Counted from the first letter of the stretch, positions 1 through 8,890 are shown. The stretch is DNA of 64,000 nucleotides from Gemmatimonadota bacterium (GCA_003155795.1 PMEM01000013.1:103974-167973); one strand, 5' to 3'. Program-made: numbers and translations. Notes: generated by a model not told the origin, from the letters alone.

Positions 1-323
1 TGGTCGCTTCCCGCCGATGTGAGTGCGGATATGCCAACCGCAGACAGTTCTCTACCTGCGAAACCGGAACCGGAAAACGGGCTCGCAGCAACCTGTCGCC
101 CGACACCAATCGTCGCACCACCAATCAGCCCCTGCAGCACAGCTCGCTTGAATCCGCGGCCACGAGCCAGCGACCATACGGTCGCGGTCGCGGCCCCGAT
201 TGCTGCATTGATACCCAGATCCTGCGCCCGCATGCTCATGCTCACCTGCGCAGAAACAGATAGCGGAGTTCCAGTAATCACGACTGAAACTGCAACCAGC
301 CTCCACAACCCGATGGAAGTCAT
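1..323 (-). CDS. Exported protein of unknown function, N-terminal 107 residues (runs off the left edge)
   Basis: An open leftward frame begins at ATG 323 and continues past base 1. Its first 25 residues form a good Sec signal peptide: an aromatic/basic start, a hydrophobic core containing VAVSVVITG, and a likely cleavage site near V-S-A-Q. The mature part is rich in Gly and Ala, with GxxxG-like runs (NAAIGAATAT and GLIGGATIGVG) around a basic RGRGFKR turn, which resembles a glycine-zipper membrane segment. The start codon lies inside the first copy of a 45-bp tandem repeat. An in-frame ATG in the second copy (368) would add 15 residues, but it would put a polar stretch in front of the signal. 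I do not recognise the family. Confidence 0.55.
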   Translation of the reverse strand, partial: MTSIGLWRLVAVSVVITGTPLSVSAQVSMSMRAQDLGINAAIGAATATVWSLARGRGFKRAVLQGLIGGATIGVGRQVAASPFSGSGFAGRELSAVGISALTSAGSD

Positions 324-405
324 CCCGCCGAAGGTCGGGATCCATGGACGAGACCGCAGGGAAGTCATCCCGCCGAAGGTCGGGATCCATGGACGAGACT
401 GCAAT
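316..405. repeat. Tandem 45-bp repeat (two copies) of a dispersed repeat family
   Basis: Copies at 316-360 and 361-405 are near identical. Each contains a GTCATCCCGCC block, a GGTCGGGATCCATGG block and a GACGAGAC tail. Because the unit is 45 bp, it stays in frame: read leftward it encodes a peptide containing RPWIPTFGGMT in the frame of the downstream exported protein. Related copies occur at 40096-40138 and, inverted, at 40174-40205. The pattern resembles small dispersed repeats of other bacteria with complementary CCCGCC/GGTCGGG cores. The mechanism of spread is not visible here. Confidence 0.9.
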
Positions 406-416
406 GTGGCTACCAA

Positions 417-2240
417 TTATTGCGCCGAGTTGTGAGACCGACGACCAAGTGACAAATAGGCGAACATCACAATTGCCGTCACACCAGATATGGCGAATTT
501 CCACGTAAGTGGCCACACCCGTGGCGATACCAACCCTTCAAGCGTTCCAGCGACAAGCAGAAACAACGAGGACGCGGCGATGAGATCAATCGCGCGCCTG
601 CCGTTTGCGACCAGCGCGTCGCGTCGCGTCTGCTTCCCGGGCAACAGAATTCCTTTTGCAATCAGGAGGCCGCCGCCACCAGCGATGCAGATCGCGCTCA
701 GCTCGAGGACGCCGTGAGGGGCGACGAATGCGAGGATCAACCGAGCTACCCCACGAGACGCAAACAGGCCCACACCGCTGCCAATTGCAACGCCGTTGAA
801 AATGAGCAGCAACACAGTACCGATACCTGCCGTCAGCCCCATCGCAAACGTCAGATAGGTAACGGTGACGTTGTTCGAAATGATCCGGCTTGCAACAATC
901 GGTCGGACTTCCTCTGGAATGGAGACGTAACCCTCGCCGTGTTTCTCCCGTTCGACGCCGGTTGCCGCGCGGCTTATCATCTCGTCCGGAAGAAGTTGCG
1001 TCGCAACCGTCGGATCCCGGACAACTACAACGTATGCCGCAACAGCCGGCCCGAACAACAGAAGGACAGCCAACGCGATTGGCCGCCATGATCGGCGAAC
1101 TTCGTGCGGTACTGTCGCCATCAGGTAGTCCACCACCAATCCGGCGTTCTTCCCACGCTGCCGGTACAGCAGGTTGTGACCACGTGCAACAAGCCTGCCG
1201 ACGAAAAATAGTGATTCTGTGTCCCGCCCCCGGCTCGCCGTCTGGAGCCGCGCGAGATCGGTCGTGATCTCCCTGTACCGCGCCACGAGAGCCGACACGT
1301 CTTCCGGTTTCATCTTCGCCAGCCGTGTCGCGTAAGCGGCATCCAGTGCCGTAGCAAAGTCATTCCATCGCTTCAACCCGAGTGCAACAATCGCATGTTG
1401 CTCCCGATGCGCTCCTGTGTCGCTGCGTGACGCTCCGCCACTCGCTCTGGCGTCACGCTCCGATTCGTACAGTCGAAGCAGCGATGCACGCAAAGTGGCT
1501 GCTGATGTCGATGGCAGGTATTTCTCGAACCGCTTCCCAAATTCCGCGACGATAATGTCCCTGCGCGCTGGTTCGAGCGTAGTGCGCCGCTCCATATACC
1601 GATCAAGGACCGCGTATTCCTCATCGCTCAGCTGCGCAAATACGCTGGGGTTCTGCGGCCTGTGTGATTGCCGCTCCGCGGACTGTGGCTTCGATCGTTC
1701 TTCTTTGATCACGAACGTACCGGCGACTATATCACCCAGCCGTTTCCGGGAATCGTTCAGCATGGCAACAATTATCCCAACCAGATATACGCCGAGTGCA
1801 TCGATTACCCGCAGCAGATTCCGTACAGCCGACGCGGCAAACGTGACGGAAAACCCACCATCACGCACGACACGCAAATGCATGAATCGCTTGCCTGGGG
1901 TCTGACCATCCCAGATTCCCTCGAACACCACGTAATAACCCCACGTCACTGCGAATTGCGCTATGACATATGCGGCCATCACCCATGCCGCGGATGGGCT
2001 GACATTGCCAAGCTTGATACCGGAATAGCTTGCGGCAACTCCCGCAAGAATCGCCAGTACAATGAGCACAACCATGCTGATGATCGTGTCAATCGCTGCG
2101 GCAGCGCCACGAGATCCAATACCCGCCACGGAATAGGACAGGGCAATCTGCTCCGGAGTCTCCACCTCGATGGAGATGTCCAGGCTCGAGGCCGAGCTGA
2201 ACGGTGTCTCTGTTACGACACTCGCGCTAGCGCTGGTCAC
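417..2240 (-). CDS. RDD-SpoIIM fusion membrane protein
   Basis: This 607-residue membrane protein joins two families. Residues about 28-183 are an RDD domain with three hydrophobic helices and the motif GQTPGKRFMHLRV. Residues about 290-600 match the stage II sporulation protein M type: a helical lead with W-N-D-F and ARYREITTDLARL, then five or six membrane segments (for example VTYLTFAMGLTAGIGTV and the HGVLELSA motif). A polar helical linker separates them. The two domains are usually neighbouring genes in clusters that also hold MoxR ATPases and DUF58 proteins; none of those is nearby. The GTG start overlaps the mnmE stop by four bases, so translation is probably coupled. The function is unknown; a role in the envelope or in ion or solute movement is inference. 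Confidence 0.85.
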   Translation of the reverse strand: MTSASASVVTETPFSSASSLDISIEVETPEQIALSYSVAGIGSRGAAAAIDTIISMVVLIVLAILAGVAASYSGIKLGNVSPSAAWVMAAYVIAQFAVTWGYYVVFEGIWDGQTPGKRFMHLRVVRDGGFSVTFAASAVRNLLRVIDALGVYLVGIIVAMLNDSRKRLGDIVAGTFVIKEERSKPQSAERQSHRPQNPSVFAQLSDEEYAVLDRYMERRTTLEPARRDIIVAEFGKRFEKYLPSTSAATLRASLLRLYESERDARASGGASRSDTGAHREQHAIVALGLKRWNDFATALDAAYATRLAKMKPEDVSALVARYREITTDLARLQTASRGRDTESLFFVGRLVARGHNLLYRQRGKNAGLVVDYLMATVPHEVRRSWRPIALAVLLLFGPAVAAYVVVVRDPTVATQLLPDEMISRAATGVEREKHGEGYVSIPEEVRPIVASRIISNNVTVTYLTFAMGLTAGIGTVLLLIFNGVAIGSGVGLFASRGVARLILAFVAPHGVLELSAICIAGGGGLLIAKGILLPGKQTRRDALVANGRRAIDLIAASSLFLLVAGTLEGLVSPRVWPLTWKFAISGVTAIVMFAYLSLGRRSHNSAQ

Positions 2241-3580
2241 TTGCCAACACAGAAAGTTCGGAATAGACGATCCAACACGTGCTCCACGTCAATGGTTCCG
2301 GTGACATCCGCAAGTGCGTCCACGGCACTACGAAGATGCACTGCCGCCACAGACACTGGCAAACTCTCGCTCGCAAGCGCCGCCTGAAAGGCCAGCAGTT
2401 CATCCCGCGCGAGCTCGACACAATAACGCTGTCGTTCGCGAAAGAGAATCGGCGAGTCCGTGGTGAGCTCTCCATGACGACTTGAGATGGCCGCTTCAAT
2501 CGAAACCAGAAGTTCCCGTATTCCCTCCCCCGTCACTGCACTCACTGCACTCACGCTGGAAGGTGCTTCCGTAAGGTCCGCTTTTGTTTGGACCGGGATT
2601 ACCGCCGCGCCGCTCATGGTCGATACTATCACAGCGGTCTCTGCCGCAGCTTGAACTGTATCACCACATGCGAGTATCACATCAGCCGATCCAAGGTATT
2701 GTGTCGCTACTTCTATTCCCATCTGCTCGACAACATCGCTCGTGTCGCGCAATCCAGCGGTATCGACAAGTCGTATCGGCCACGAACCTGCCTCGAGAAC
2801 TGCTTCGATCGCATCTCTCGTTGTGCCTGGAATTTCGGTAACGATGGCACGCGATCTGCCCAGCATCGCGTTGAACAACGACGACTTGCCAACATTTGGG
2901 GCGCCTGCAACCACCACGAGTGCGCCTTCCCTGACAAGCTCACCTGCGGGCGCCGTCTCCAGCAATGACGTCAGCGATTGCACCGCGGCGGCGGTTGCTG
3001 CTCCGACACGTTCTCGCGAAACCGGGCCGTCGTCTTCCTCAGGAAAATCAATGTCATACGCAATCAACACTTCGAGGTTGATTACCTCTTCCCTCAGCTT
3101 ATTGATGCGGCGCGATAGCCCGCCATCCAACTGTGTGACCGCAACGCGCTGCATGGCGCGCGACTTCGAGTCAATCAGATCACCGATTGCCTCGGCTTGC
3201 ACCAGATCGTATTTCCCGTTCAGTACCGCGCGTCGAGTAAATTCGCCTGGCTCCGCCAGCCTCGCGCCCGACGAGATAAGTGCCGCCAGCACAAGTGTCG
3301 GAACTATCGTCCCACCGTGCGTAGCGATCTCTACGACATCCTCGCCAGTAAAGGAAGCCGGTCCAGCAAAGGTCGTTACAAGTGCTTCGTCCAGCACATC
3401 GCCAGCATGGTCACGAATTGTGCAAAGCGTCGCATGCCGTTCGGTCACGGGCCATTGTCGCACGTGCCGCTTTACTATCGCAAACGCCGACGGGCCAGAT
3501 ATGCGGATTACCGCAATTGCGCCACGTCCTTCAACGGTTGCAATCGCTGTAATTGTGTCGTCGCCCAAAATCGTACTCAC
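2237..3580 (-). CDS. mnmE: tRNA uridine-34 carboxymethylaminomethylation GTPase MnmE
   Basis: MnmE works with MnmG to install cmnm5U/nm5U at wobble position 34 of certain tRNAs, using methylene-THF, GTP and FAD in the cytoplasm. The 447 residues fit the family length. An N-terminal tetrahydrofolate-binding domain is followed by a helical domain that holds an inserted G domain near residues 220-375: GAPNVGKSS (G1), DTAG (G3) and TKAD (G4). The protein ends in FCVGK, the conserved C-x-G-K tail with the catalytic Cys. The start is GTG at 3580, overlapping the TGA of the upstream metallo-hydrolase by four bases. The partner gene mnmG is about 28 kb away at 31586-33508. Confidence 0.97.
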   Translation of the reverse strand: MSTILGDDTITAIATVEGRGAIAVIRISGPSAFAIVKRHVRQWPVTERHATLCTIRDHAGDVLDEALVTTFAGPASFTGEDVVEIATHGGTIVPTLVLAALISSGARLAEPGEFTRRAVLNGKYDLVQAEAIGDLIDSKSRAMQRVAVTQLDGGLSRRINKLREEVINLEVLIAYDIDFPEEDDGPVSRERVGAATAAAVQSLTSLLETAPAGELVREGALVVVAGAPNVGKSSLFNAMLGRSRAIVTEIPGTTRDAIEAVLEAGSWPIRLVDTAGLRDTSDVVEQMGIEVATQYLGSADVILACGDTVQAAAETAVIVSTMSGAAVIPVQTKADLTEAPSSVSAVSAVTGEGIRELLVSIEAAISSRHGELTTDSPILFRERQRYCVELARDELLAFQAALASESLPVSVAAVHLRSAVDALADVTGTIDVEHVLDRLFRTFCVGK

Positions 3581-4353
3581 AAAAATGCCGGCGTGACATC
3601 AATGAATTCTCCGGGGTTGAGAATCCGGACGTCCGCACCACGCGAATGGCTCTTCACCTGCTGTCGCAATTCCCGTATCGCATCATCTGCGGAGGCCGTT
3701 ACATGGTTGAATGTCCCCCAGTGATACGGAACGAAGTACCTCGCGTTGAGTCTCTCAAACAGAGTAAGTGCGTCTGCACTGGTCAGGTGCCCGTGCTTGA
3801 ATCCTACCTTCCAGGCCGGAGCGTAACCAATCGGAAGCAGCGCTACGTCAAGCCGACGGTCTTCGAGTACCTGCATCACCATGCCAGTCGAGTCATCTCG
3901 AAGCGCGGTATCGCCAGCGAAAAAGACGCTTTCTTCATTAGTATCGAATAGATACATATTAGCCTGTCGCCGCCAGCGATCGACTAGATACCGGGTCCCT
4001 GAATGCGAGGCCGCCTCGGCATGAACAGTGACGCTGCCGCTCGTTGTTGACTCTCCAGGCCCGAGGTCGATTGCCTGAGCCACCCCTTTCCTGCGAATCC
4101 ATCGCGCAATGACCGGCGGAGCGAATAGAGGGACGTGCTGGAGTTTAGCAAGCGACCGAAATGAAAGATGGTCTGCATGCGCATGCGTCAGCACGATCAT
4201 ATCGAGCTTCGGAAGATCTGCGAGCGCAATCCCCGGCGCACTCACCCGGGCCAGCACCAGCCCAAGTGATGAATCGAAATTCGGATCAGTGAGAATCGTC
4301 TTCCCACCTATCTCGATTAACAGCGTCGCGTGACCGATGTAGGTAACCCGCAT
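3577..4353 (-). CDS. Metallo-beta-lactamase-fold hydrolase, UlaG/NAPE-PLD type
   Basis: A 258-residue cytoplasmic hydrolase with no signal peptide. The HxHxDH metal motif is THAHADH near residue 57. Further ligands are expected at the A-S-H-S-G segment, FAGDTAL and YHWGTFNH. The opening RVTYIGHATLLIEIGG is characteristic of the UlaG-like and NAPE-PLD-like branch, which includes L-ascorbate-6-phosphate lactonase and phospholipase-D-like enzymes. The substrate cannot be told from sequence. It lies between yidC and mnmE on the same strand and overlaps the mnmE start, so it is probably co-expressed with tRNA modification rather than with a sugar pathway. Confidence 0.88.
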   Translation of the reverse strand: MRVTYIGHATLLIEIGGKTILTDPNFDSSLGLVLARVSAPGIALADLPKLDMIVLTHAHADHLSFRSLAKLQHVPLFAPPVIARWIRRKGVAQAIDLGPGESTTSGSVTVHAEAASHSGTRYLVDRWRRQANMYLFDTNEESVFFAGDTALRDDSTGMVMQVLEDRRLDVALLPIGYAPAWKVGFKHGHLTSADALTLFERLNARYFVPYHWGTFNHVTASADDAIRELRQQVKSHSRGADVRILNPGEFIDVTPAFL

Positions 4354-4412
4354 ATCTCTAAGCTACAGCGCGGACGCGCGGCCCATCACATCAGTTGCCC
4401 GGACGGCTGACC

Positions 4413-6182
4413 CTAACCTTTTTCCTTGCCCTTGGTCCCCGTGGCTGCAGCATCCTTGGTAGCAACAACAGCCTTGGGCTTGCTCATGCCGCGCGTTCGT
4501 GACAGATGCCACTGCTGTGGCAATGTCGCAAGGTTCTGCGTCGCGTAGTAAAGATTGAGTCCGGCTGCCTCCCTGTACAGGAACAGCGTGAACATCGCCG
4601 GCATGATATAACTCATCATTTTGGCCTGCGGGTTCGGCGGCGTGTTGCGCATTCCGATCCACGAGATGAGGTACATCGACGCGCCCATCAGCAGCGGTAA
4701 TATGTAGTACGGATCCCGCACTGAAAGATCGCTCATCCACCAGAATGGCACCCCGCGAAATTCAATCGTATTCCTGAATACAAAGAACAGCGCAAGCAGT
4801 ATCGGCATCGGCAGCAGTGACGGGAGGCAACCCAGTAGCGGTGACAATGGATTCATCCCGTGACTCTGATACACCTTCATTATTTCTGCCCGCTGTTTCT
4901 CCGGATCCTCCTTGTACTTATTCTGAACCGCTGTCAGTTCAGGCTGGAGAATCTGCATCTTGATCGATGTCTTCATCGATGTCTGATACAGTGGCCACAT
5001 CAACAGGCGAACAAGCAGACCTAGCGCAATGAGAACCAGCCCGTAACTCAGATTCAACGCGCGGTGCATCCACAGCACAAGCCTGATCACCGACGTCGCA
5101 ATGGGCTGCATCAACGGCCGTACAAAGGCCCAGCCGTACGGATTGACCTGATCAAAATCGCGCCCGAGTGCGTTCAGCTTTTTCCATTCCTGAGGACCGG
5201 CGTACATGTCGAAGGCGAACGTTCCGTTCACCACGGGGATCACGACAGTGCCAGTCGCATGTGTCGCAATCTTTGTTGCACGTGGCCCGCCAACCAGAGT
5301 CGCTTCGGTGAACTCGGGGCCCTTCTTCGGAGCCAGCAGACCGACAACGAAGTACTTGGATTTCGCGACTATCCAGGTGACCGGTCCCTCAACAAGCTGC
5401 TTCTCACCAGGATCAAGCGAATGGAACGTTACGTTCCGGGCCGCCTCGCGCTTGGTAAGGAATGCGAACGCAAGCGAATTCCGATCATCCGCAGTGTCAG
5501 GCTCCGTCGCCGCAAAAGTCTGCGGAAGCTGAACGATCACGTAGCTTCCGTTCTTCGCACCAGCAACGGTCCCGGTTACATGCGAGATGAAACTGTCAGG
5601 TACGGTCGCATACTGAATTCGTACATCACCGCCAGCGACCGGAGTTGAATACGTGACAATATTTCCGTCCCGTGCGCTCTGGAACGCCGTGTGCGACAGG
5701 TCCACGGGCTGACCGCCATTAGTAACCAACTGATACTTAAGTATCGAATTCCCATCCGAGCCAAGCTGAACTTTTGGGCCATTGCTGCCATGGACGCGGT
5801 TGGCGTACGTATTCATCACAATCGCAACTGGAACTGCACCCACGTTGCTGAAGTGAAAGTCGGCGCCGCTGTCGCGCTTCGCGGCCACCGGAGCCACGGT
5901 CAGTGTCTCTGCAGCGACCACCGGAAGTGCTGCTGAACGCGTCGTTGGCAACGGCAACGCGGTGGGCTGGACTGTACTTGGGGCTACTGCCATTCCAGCC
6001 GAGTCCTGCGCCGACACCGTCGCGGTGCCGGTGCTGCCTGCAGCTACGGTTTTATGTACGGCGGTACTGTCAGCCTTGCCCGGGAGCTTCTTCTGTTCGG
6101 AATTCTGGGGAAACAGGAATTGCATCCCGAGAAAGACGGCAATAGCCAACGCTGCGGCGATAAAAAATCGTCTACTTTCCAT
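4413..6182 (-). CDS. yidC: Membrane protein insertase YidC
   Basis: YidC inserts and folds inner-membrane proteins, alone or with SecYEG. The 589 residues show the Gram-negative layout: an N-terminal membrane anchor (FFIAAALAIAVFLGMQFLF), a Thr/Ala/Val-rich linker, a large periplasmic beta domain (about residues 90-345), then the conserved five-helix core with LNLSYGLVLIALGLLVRLLMW, a cytoplasmic hairpin rich in charged residues (KYKEDPEKQRAEIMKVYQ) and a basic C-terminal tail (TKDAAATGTKGKEKG). It sits in the classical rpmH-rnpA-yidD-yidC order, 14 bases after yidD. The basic tail is compatible with ribosome contact. Confidence 0.97.
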   Translation of the reverse strand: MESRRFFIAAALAIAVFLGMQFLFPQNSEQKKLPGKADSTAVHKTVAAGSTGTATVSAQDSAGMAVAPSTVQPTALPLPTTRSAALPVVAAETLTVAPVAAKRDSGADFHFSNVGAVPVAIVMNTYANRVHGSNGPKVQLGSDGNSILKYQLVTNGGQPVDLSHTAFQSARDGNIVTYSTPVAGGDVRIQYATVPDSFISHVTGTVAGAKNGSYVIVQLPQTFAATEPDTADDRNSLAFAFLTKREAARNVTFHSLDPGEKQLVEGPVTWIVAKSKYFVVGLLAPKKGPEFTEATLVGGPRATKIATHATGTVVIPVVNGTFAFDMYAGPQEWKKLNALGRDFDQVNPYGWAFVRPLMQPIATSVIRLVLWMHRALNLSYGLVLIALGLLVRLLMWPLYQTSMKTSIKMQILQPELTAVQNKYKEDPEKQRAEIMKVYQSHGMNPLSPLLGCLPSLLPMPILLALFFVFRNTIEFRGVPFWWMSDLSVRDPYYILPLLMGASMYLISWIGMRNTPPNPQAKMMSYIMPAMFTLFLYREAAGLNLYYATQNLATLPQQWHLSRTRGMSKPKAVVATKDAAATGTKGKEKG

Positions 6183-6196
6183 TGATCAGTGCAAAC

Positions 6197-6499
6197 TCAG
6201 GGGACCGGGTCGAAGCCGCCCGGCCGAAAAGGATGACATCTTAGAATACGTCGTACCGCCAACCAGCCGCCCTTCAACGGACCGTACTTGTCTATCGCCT
6301 CGATCGCGTAGTTCGAGCAAGTTGGATAGTAACGGCACGCCGCCGGCATCATCGGCGATATCGCGAGTTGATAAAAGCGTATAGGACCACGGAGGATCCA
6401 CGTCCCCACGGATCTTCGCCGTCCCGCCGAAACCAATTGCTGCCCAGGATTCCTCTGGTTCCCGCTCGAATGATCATGCGAGTCGTGCAACGATCCCAT
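6197..6499 (-). CDS. yidD: Membrane protein insertion efficiency factor YidD
   Basis: A small protein of 100 residues that helps YidC-dependent insertion. The diagnostic block is [10 protein letters not shown] followed by [20 protein letters not shown] with its paired cysteines, and then [15 protein letters not shown]. The first 35 or so residues are polar, His/Ser-rich and longer than in most YidD proteins, so a later start is possible. The ATG at 6499 overlaps the end of rnpA by 26 bases, which is common in this operon. Confidence 0.93.
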   Translation of the reverse strand: MGSLHDSHDHSSGNQRNPGQQLVSAGRRRSVGTWILRGPIRFYQLAISPMMPAACRYYPTCSNYAIEAIDKYGPLKGGWLAVRRILRCHPFRPGGFDPVP

Positions 6500-6791
6500 C
6501 TATCTCCCGCTCAAGCACCACAAAACTGGCAGCGTACGCCCGCGGAAGCGCACGAAGAAGTACGTCCGTCGGCGGTACGGACCTCAAAGACGGAAGCATT
6601 CGAAGTCGAACGAGCTCGCGCACCCGCCTCCGAAGCCTGTTCCGCTCAACTATGATGTGCCCGTACTTGGGCACAATAATACCGACTCGCGCACGCAACG
6701 ACGGGGAAGCAGTTATCCGGACGTCCAGCAGTCCAGACTTTACTCGCTTCCCCGTTCGCTTCACGAACTCAATATCCGGAGCGCGCGACAA
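6474..6791 (-). CDS. rnpA: Ribonuclease P protein component RnpA
   Basis: RnpA is the protein cofactor of the RNase P ribozyme that matures tRNA 5' ends; its RNA partner is at 10834-11225. The family signature is clear: EFVKRTGKR early, then [13 protein letters not shown] (the RNR motif), then an SFVVLEREI helix. The TTG at 6791 is the first ordinary start codon, but the usual N-terminal motif continues upstream in frame as [12 protein letters not shown] at 6815 would include it. No ATG or GTG exists in frame before a stop inside rpmH, so initiation is probably non-AUG. Confidence 0.92.
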   Translation of the reverse strand: MSRAPDIEFVKRTGKRVKSGLLDVRITASPSLRARVGIIVPKYGHIIVERNRLRRRVRELVRLRMLPSLRSVPPTDVLLRALPRAYAASFVVLEREIDGIVARLA

Positions 6792-6841
6792 CCGCTGCGC
6801 GCGAGAAAACTTCAGATGCGACGTTGGTTGTGGCGGTTTTA

Positions 6842-7006
6842 CTACGCGCCAGCGTACTTCGACGGCAACTGCACCGTCAACTGCTTGCGCCCTTTCTTAC
6901 GGCGACGCGCTAACACTTCTCGGCCCCACCGCGTGGACATGCGCTCGCGAAATCCATGCGTTCTGATCCGGCGCTTGTTACGCGGACGATAAGTCGGCTT
7001 ACCCAT
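6842..7006 (-). CDS. rpmH: 50S ribosomal protein L34
   Basis: A complete 54-residue protein starting [13 protein letters not shown] and ending in PSKYAGA. It contains the L34 core [18 protein letters not shown] and a Lys/Arg-rich RRRKKGRK segment; L34 binds 23S rRNA in the large subunit. The ATG at 7006 is preceded by AGGATCATAT. rpmH, rnpA, yidD and yidC follow each other in the order found near many bacterial origins, divergent from dnaA. At 54 residues it is slightly longer than the typical 44-47. Confidence 0.96.
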   Translation of the reverse strand: MGKPTYRPRNKRRIRTHGFRERMSTRWGREVLARRRKKGRKQLTVQLPSKYAGA

Positions 7007-7185
7007 ATATGATCCTCAGTGCTCACTTGAACGGCTCTTGAACAACTTTAGCGAAAGACCGTTAAATCTAATGGCACCAATGAGATGCAACAACTGCGTG
7101 GAACAAAAGCTTCAATGAGCAAGCCAAGTTTCGGAAGGGTGATTGACTTATCCACATCCATTTCGTAGCTTCGCCTCCCCACCTC
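7007..7185. promoter_or_regulatory. rpmH-dnaA divergent intergenic region with a perfect DnaA box
   Basis: These 179 bases separate the divergent rpmH and dnaA starts. A perfect DnaA box TTATCCACA lies at 7148-7156, about 30 bases before the dnaA ATG, where it could serve dnaA autoregulation or origin function. I see no second perfect box here. Confidence 0.7.
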
Positions 7186-8589
7186 ATGGAATCGCTTGAT
7201 CTTCTCCCCGCCGACATTTGGTCGCGTATTCTCGAGCGAGCTCGTCGAGAGTTGCCCGAGCAGACCTTCAAGACCTGGCTGGAGCCTACGGAGGCTCTCG
7301 AGGTCATTGGCGATACCCTGATCGTTGGTACACCTGATCGATTCGCGGCAGACTGGAACGAGTCAAAACACGCGACCATGCTCAGTGCATTCGCGCCGGT
7401 GGCTCTTGGCCAGCCGCTTAAAATCACATTCCGGGTCAACGAAGAACGACAGGCTCGTCCACAGATGGACTTCTTTGTCGCGCCAAAGCCCGAGGAAATC
7501 CCCACATCACTAAGACCCCAACGCGCCATTGAGGCGCCACTTAACGACAGATACACGTTCGAGCAGTTTGTCATCGGTAAGTCCAACGAGCTCGCTGCTG
7601 CCGCCGCACACGCCATCGCCGAGGCGCCTGGGAAGATTTACAACCCGTTCTTCATCTATGGCGATACGGGACTCGGCAAGACACACCTGATGCAGGCGAT
7701 CGGTCATGCCATCTACGAGCGTGACCCGTCGACCCGGATAATGTTCGTTGGAACCGAGCAGTTCACCAACGAGATGGTCAATGCCATTCAGAACAGGACC
7801 AATGCAGAATTCCGGCGCCGGTACAGAGAGACGGATCTGCTCCTCATCGATGACGTCCACTTCCTGAAGGGCAAGGAAGGAACCCAGGAAGAGTTCTTCC
7901 ACACCTTCAACGCTCTCTACGAGGCTGGTCGCCAGATCATTCTCACAAGCGATCGGCCACCATCCGACATCGCTGGGCTCGAGGCTCGCCTCGTGAGCCG
8001 CTTTCAGTGGGGAATGGTGGCCGACATTGAGCTACCCGATTTCGAGCATCGCATCGCTATTCTGCAACAGAAGTCTCACCAGGATGATCTGGAAACCACC
8101 ATTCCAGAGGACGTCATCCGCTTCATTGCGGAACACGTGCGCTCAAGCGTGCGGGAGCTTGAAGGGTCCATAATCAAGCTCCTCGCATATGCGTCACTTC
8201 GCCACAAGCCTGTGACCATTGAGGTGGCCCGTGAGGCCCTCCGGGACAAGCTGAAGGCATTGGAAGACGGTCAACGAGACACGGCACCGCTTGGGCTGAA
8301 CGTCGGTGTCATCCAGACAGCTGTGGCCAAGGAATGGGGCACTACAGTCGACGGCTTGCGCTCGAAGACAAGAACCAAAGCCCTGACTGTCCCAAGACAA
8401 ATCGCAATGTACCTGACGCGAGACCTGCTCGGGATGCAACTTGTCGAGATCGGAGCAGCATTCGGTGGCCGTGACCACTCAACGGTGATCCACAGCCTTG
8501 ACAGGGTGACCCAGATGATTCAAAGCAACCCACAAACACAAACCAGAATAGCGCAACTGAGAGCTATGTTGGCATCTCTCAGGATGTGA
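7186..8589 (+). CDS. dnaA: Chromosomal replication initiator protein DnaA
   Basis: DnaA binds oriC, oligomerises with ATP and opens the duplex. All four domains are visible in 467 residues: domain I (ADIWSRILERARRELPEQTFKTW), a short linker, the AAA+ core with Walker A GDTGLGKTHLMQAIGH and Walker B LLLIDDVHFL, and the helix-turn-helix domain IV with the signature GGRDHSTVIHSLDRV. It is flanked by a perfect DnaA box upstream and by an AT-rich region before dnaN. Confidence 0.99.
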   Translation: MESLDLLPADIWSRILERARRELPEQTFKTWLEPTEALEVIGDTLIVGTPDRFAADWNESKHATMLSAFAPVALGQPLKITFRVNEERQARPQMDFFVAPKPEEIPTSLRPQRAIEAPLNDRYTFEQFVIGKSNELAAAAAHAIAEAPGKIYNPFFIYGDTGLGKTHLMQAIGHAIYERDPSTRIMFVGTEQFTNEMVNAIQNRTNAEFRRRYRETDLLLIDDVHFLKGKEGTQEEFFHTFNALYEAGRQIILTSDRPPSDIAGLEARLVSRFQWGMVADIELPDFEHRIAILQQKSHQDDLETTIPEDVIRFIAEHVRSSVRELEGSIIKLLAYASLRHKPVTIEVAREALRDKLKALEDGQRDTAPLGLNVGVIQTAVAKEWGTTVDGLRSKTRTKALTVPRQIAMYLTRDLLGMQLVEIGAAFGGRDHSTVIHSLDRVTQMIQSNPQTQTRIAQLRAMLASLRM

Positions 8590-8890
8590 ACAAAATGAGG
8601 AGCAGTTTCCCACCATTTCCCACGCTCAGAACCATTTACCGACAGTCCAGATGTTGGCAGCTGTTGAAATCAGATGTTCTCCACGATCCTTCCACAGTGC
8701 CAAATCACTGGAAGTCCGTGTGAAATCGATACTTACAGAGCTTCTCCGCTTATAAACATTACCCTACTACGACTGCTAGATTTCTATATCATATAGTCTT
8801 TAATAGAACACGGAGATCTTCCACACGAAGACCTCCCAATACAAGCAAGATTGCACGACTTCTACTCTCCTCGGACGTCAGGGAATACGG
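8590..8890. other. dnaA-dnaN intergenic region, putative oriC
   Basis: 301 bases with no gene. Bases 8750-8812 are strikingly AT-rich, including CTATATCATATAGTC, and could be the unwinding element. DnaA-box-like sites with two or more mismatches are seen at TTCTCCACG (near 8679), CCTTCCACA (near 8690) and TCTTCCACA (near 8818). An imperfect inverted repeat (CTTCCACAGTG ... CACTGGAAG) spans about 8690-8715. Location is typical for oriC, but the boxes are weak, so the assignment is tentative. Confidence 0.5.

Noticed and set aside
52..516. Leftward frame with repeated SSMDPDLRRDD across the tandem repeat
   Set aside because: It is a translation of the repeat in another frame, Cys/Arg/Asp-rich, and overlaps the better signal-peptide frame and the RDD-SpoIIM gene.
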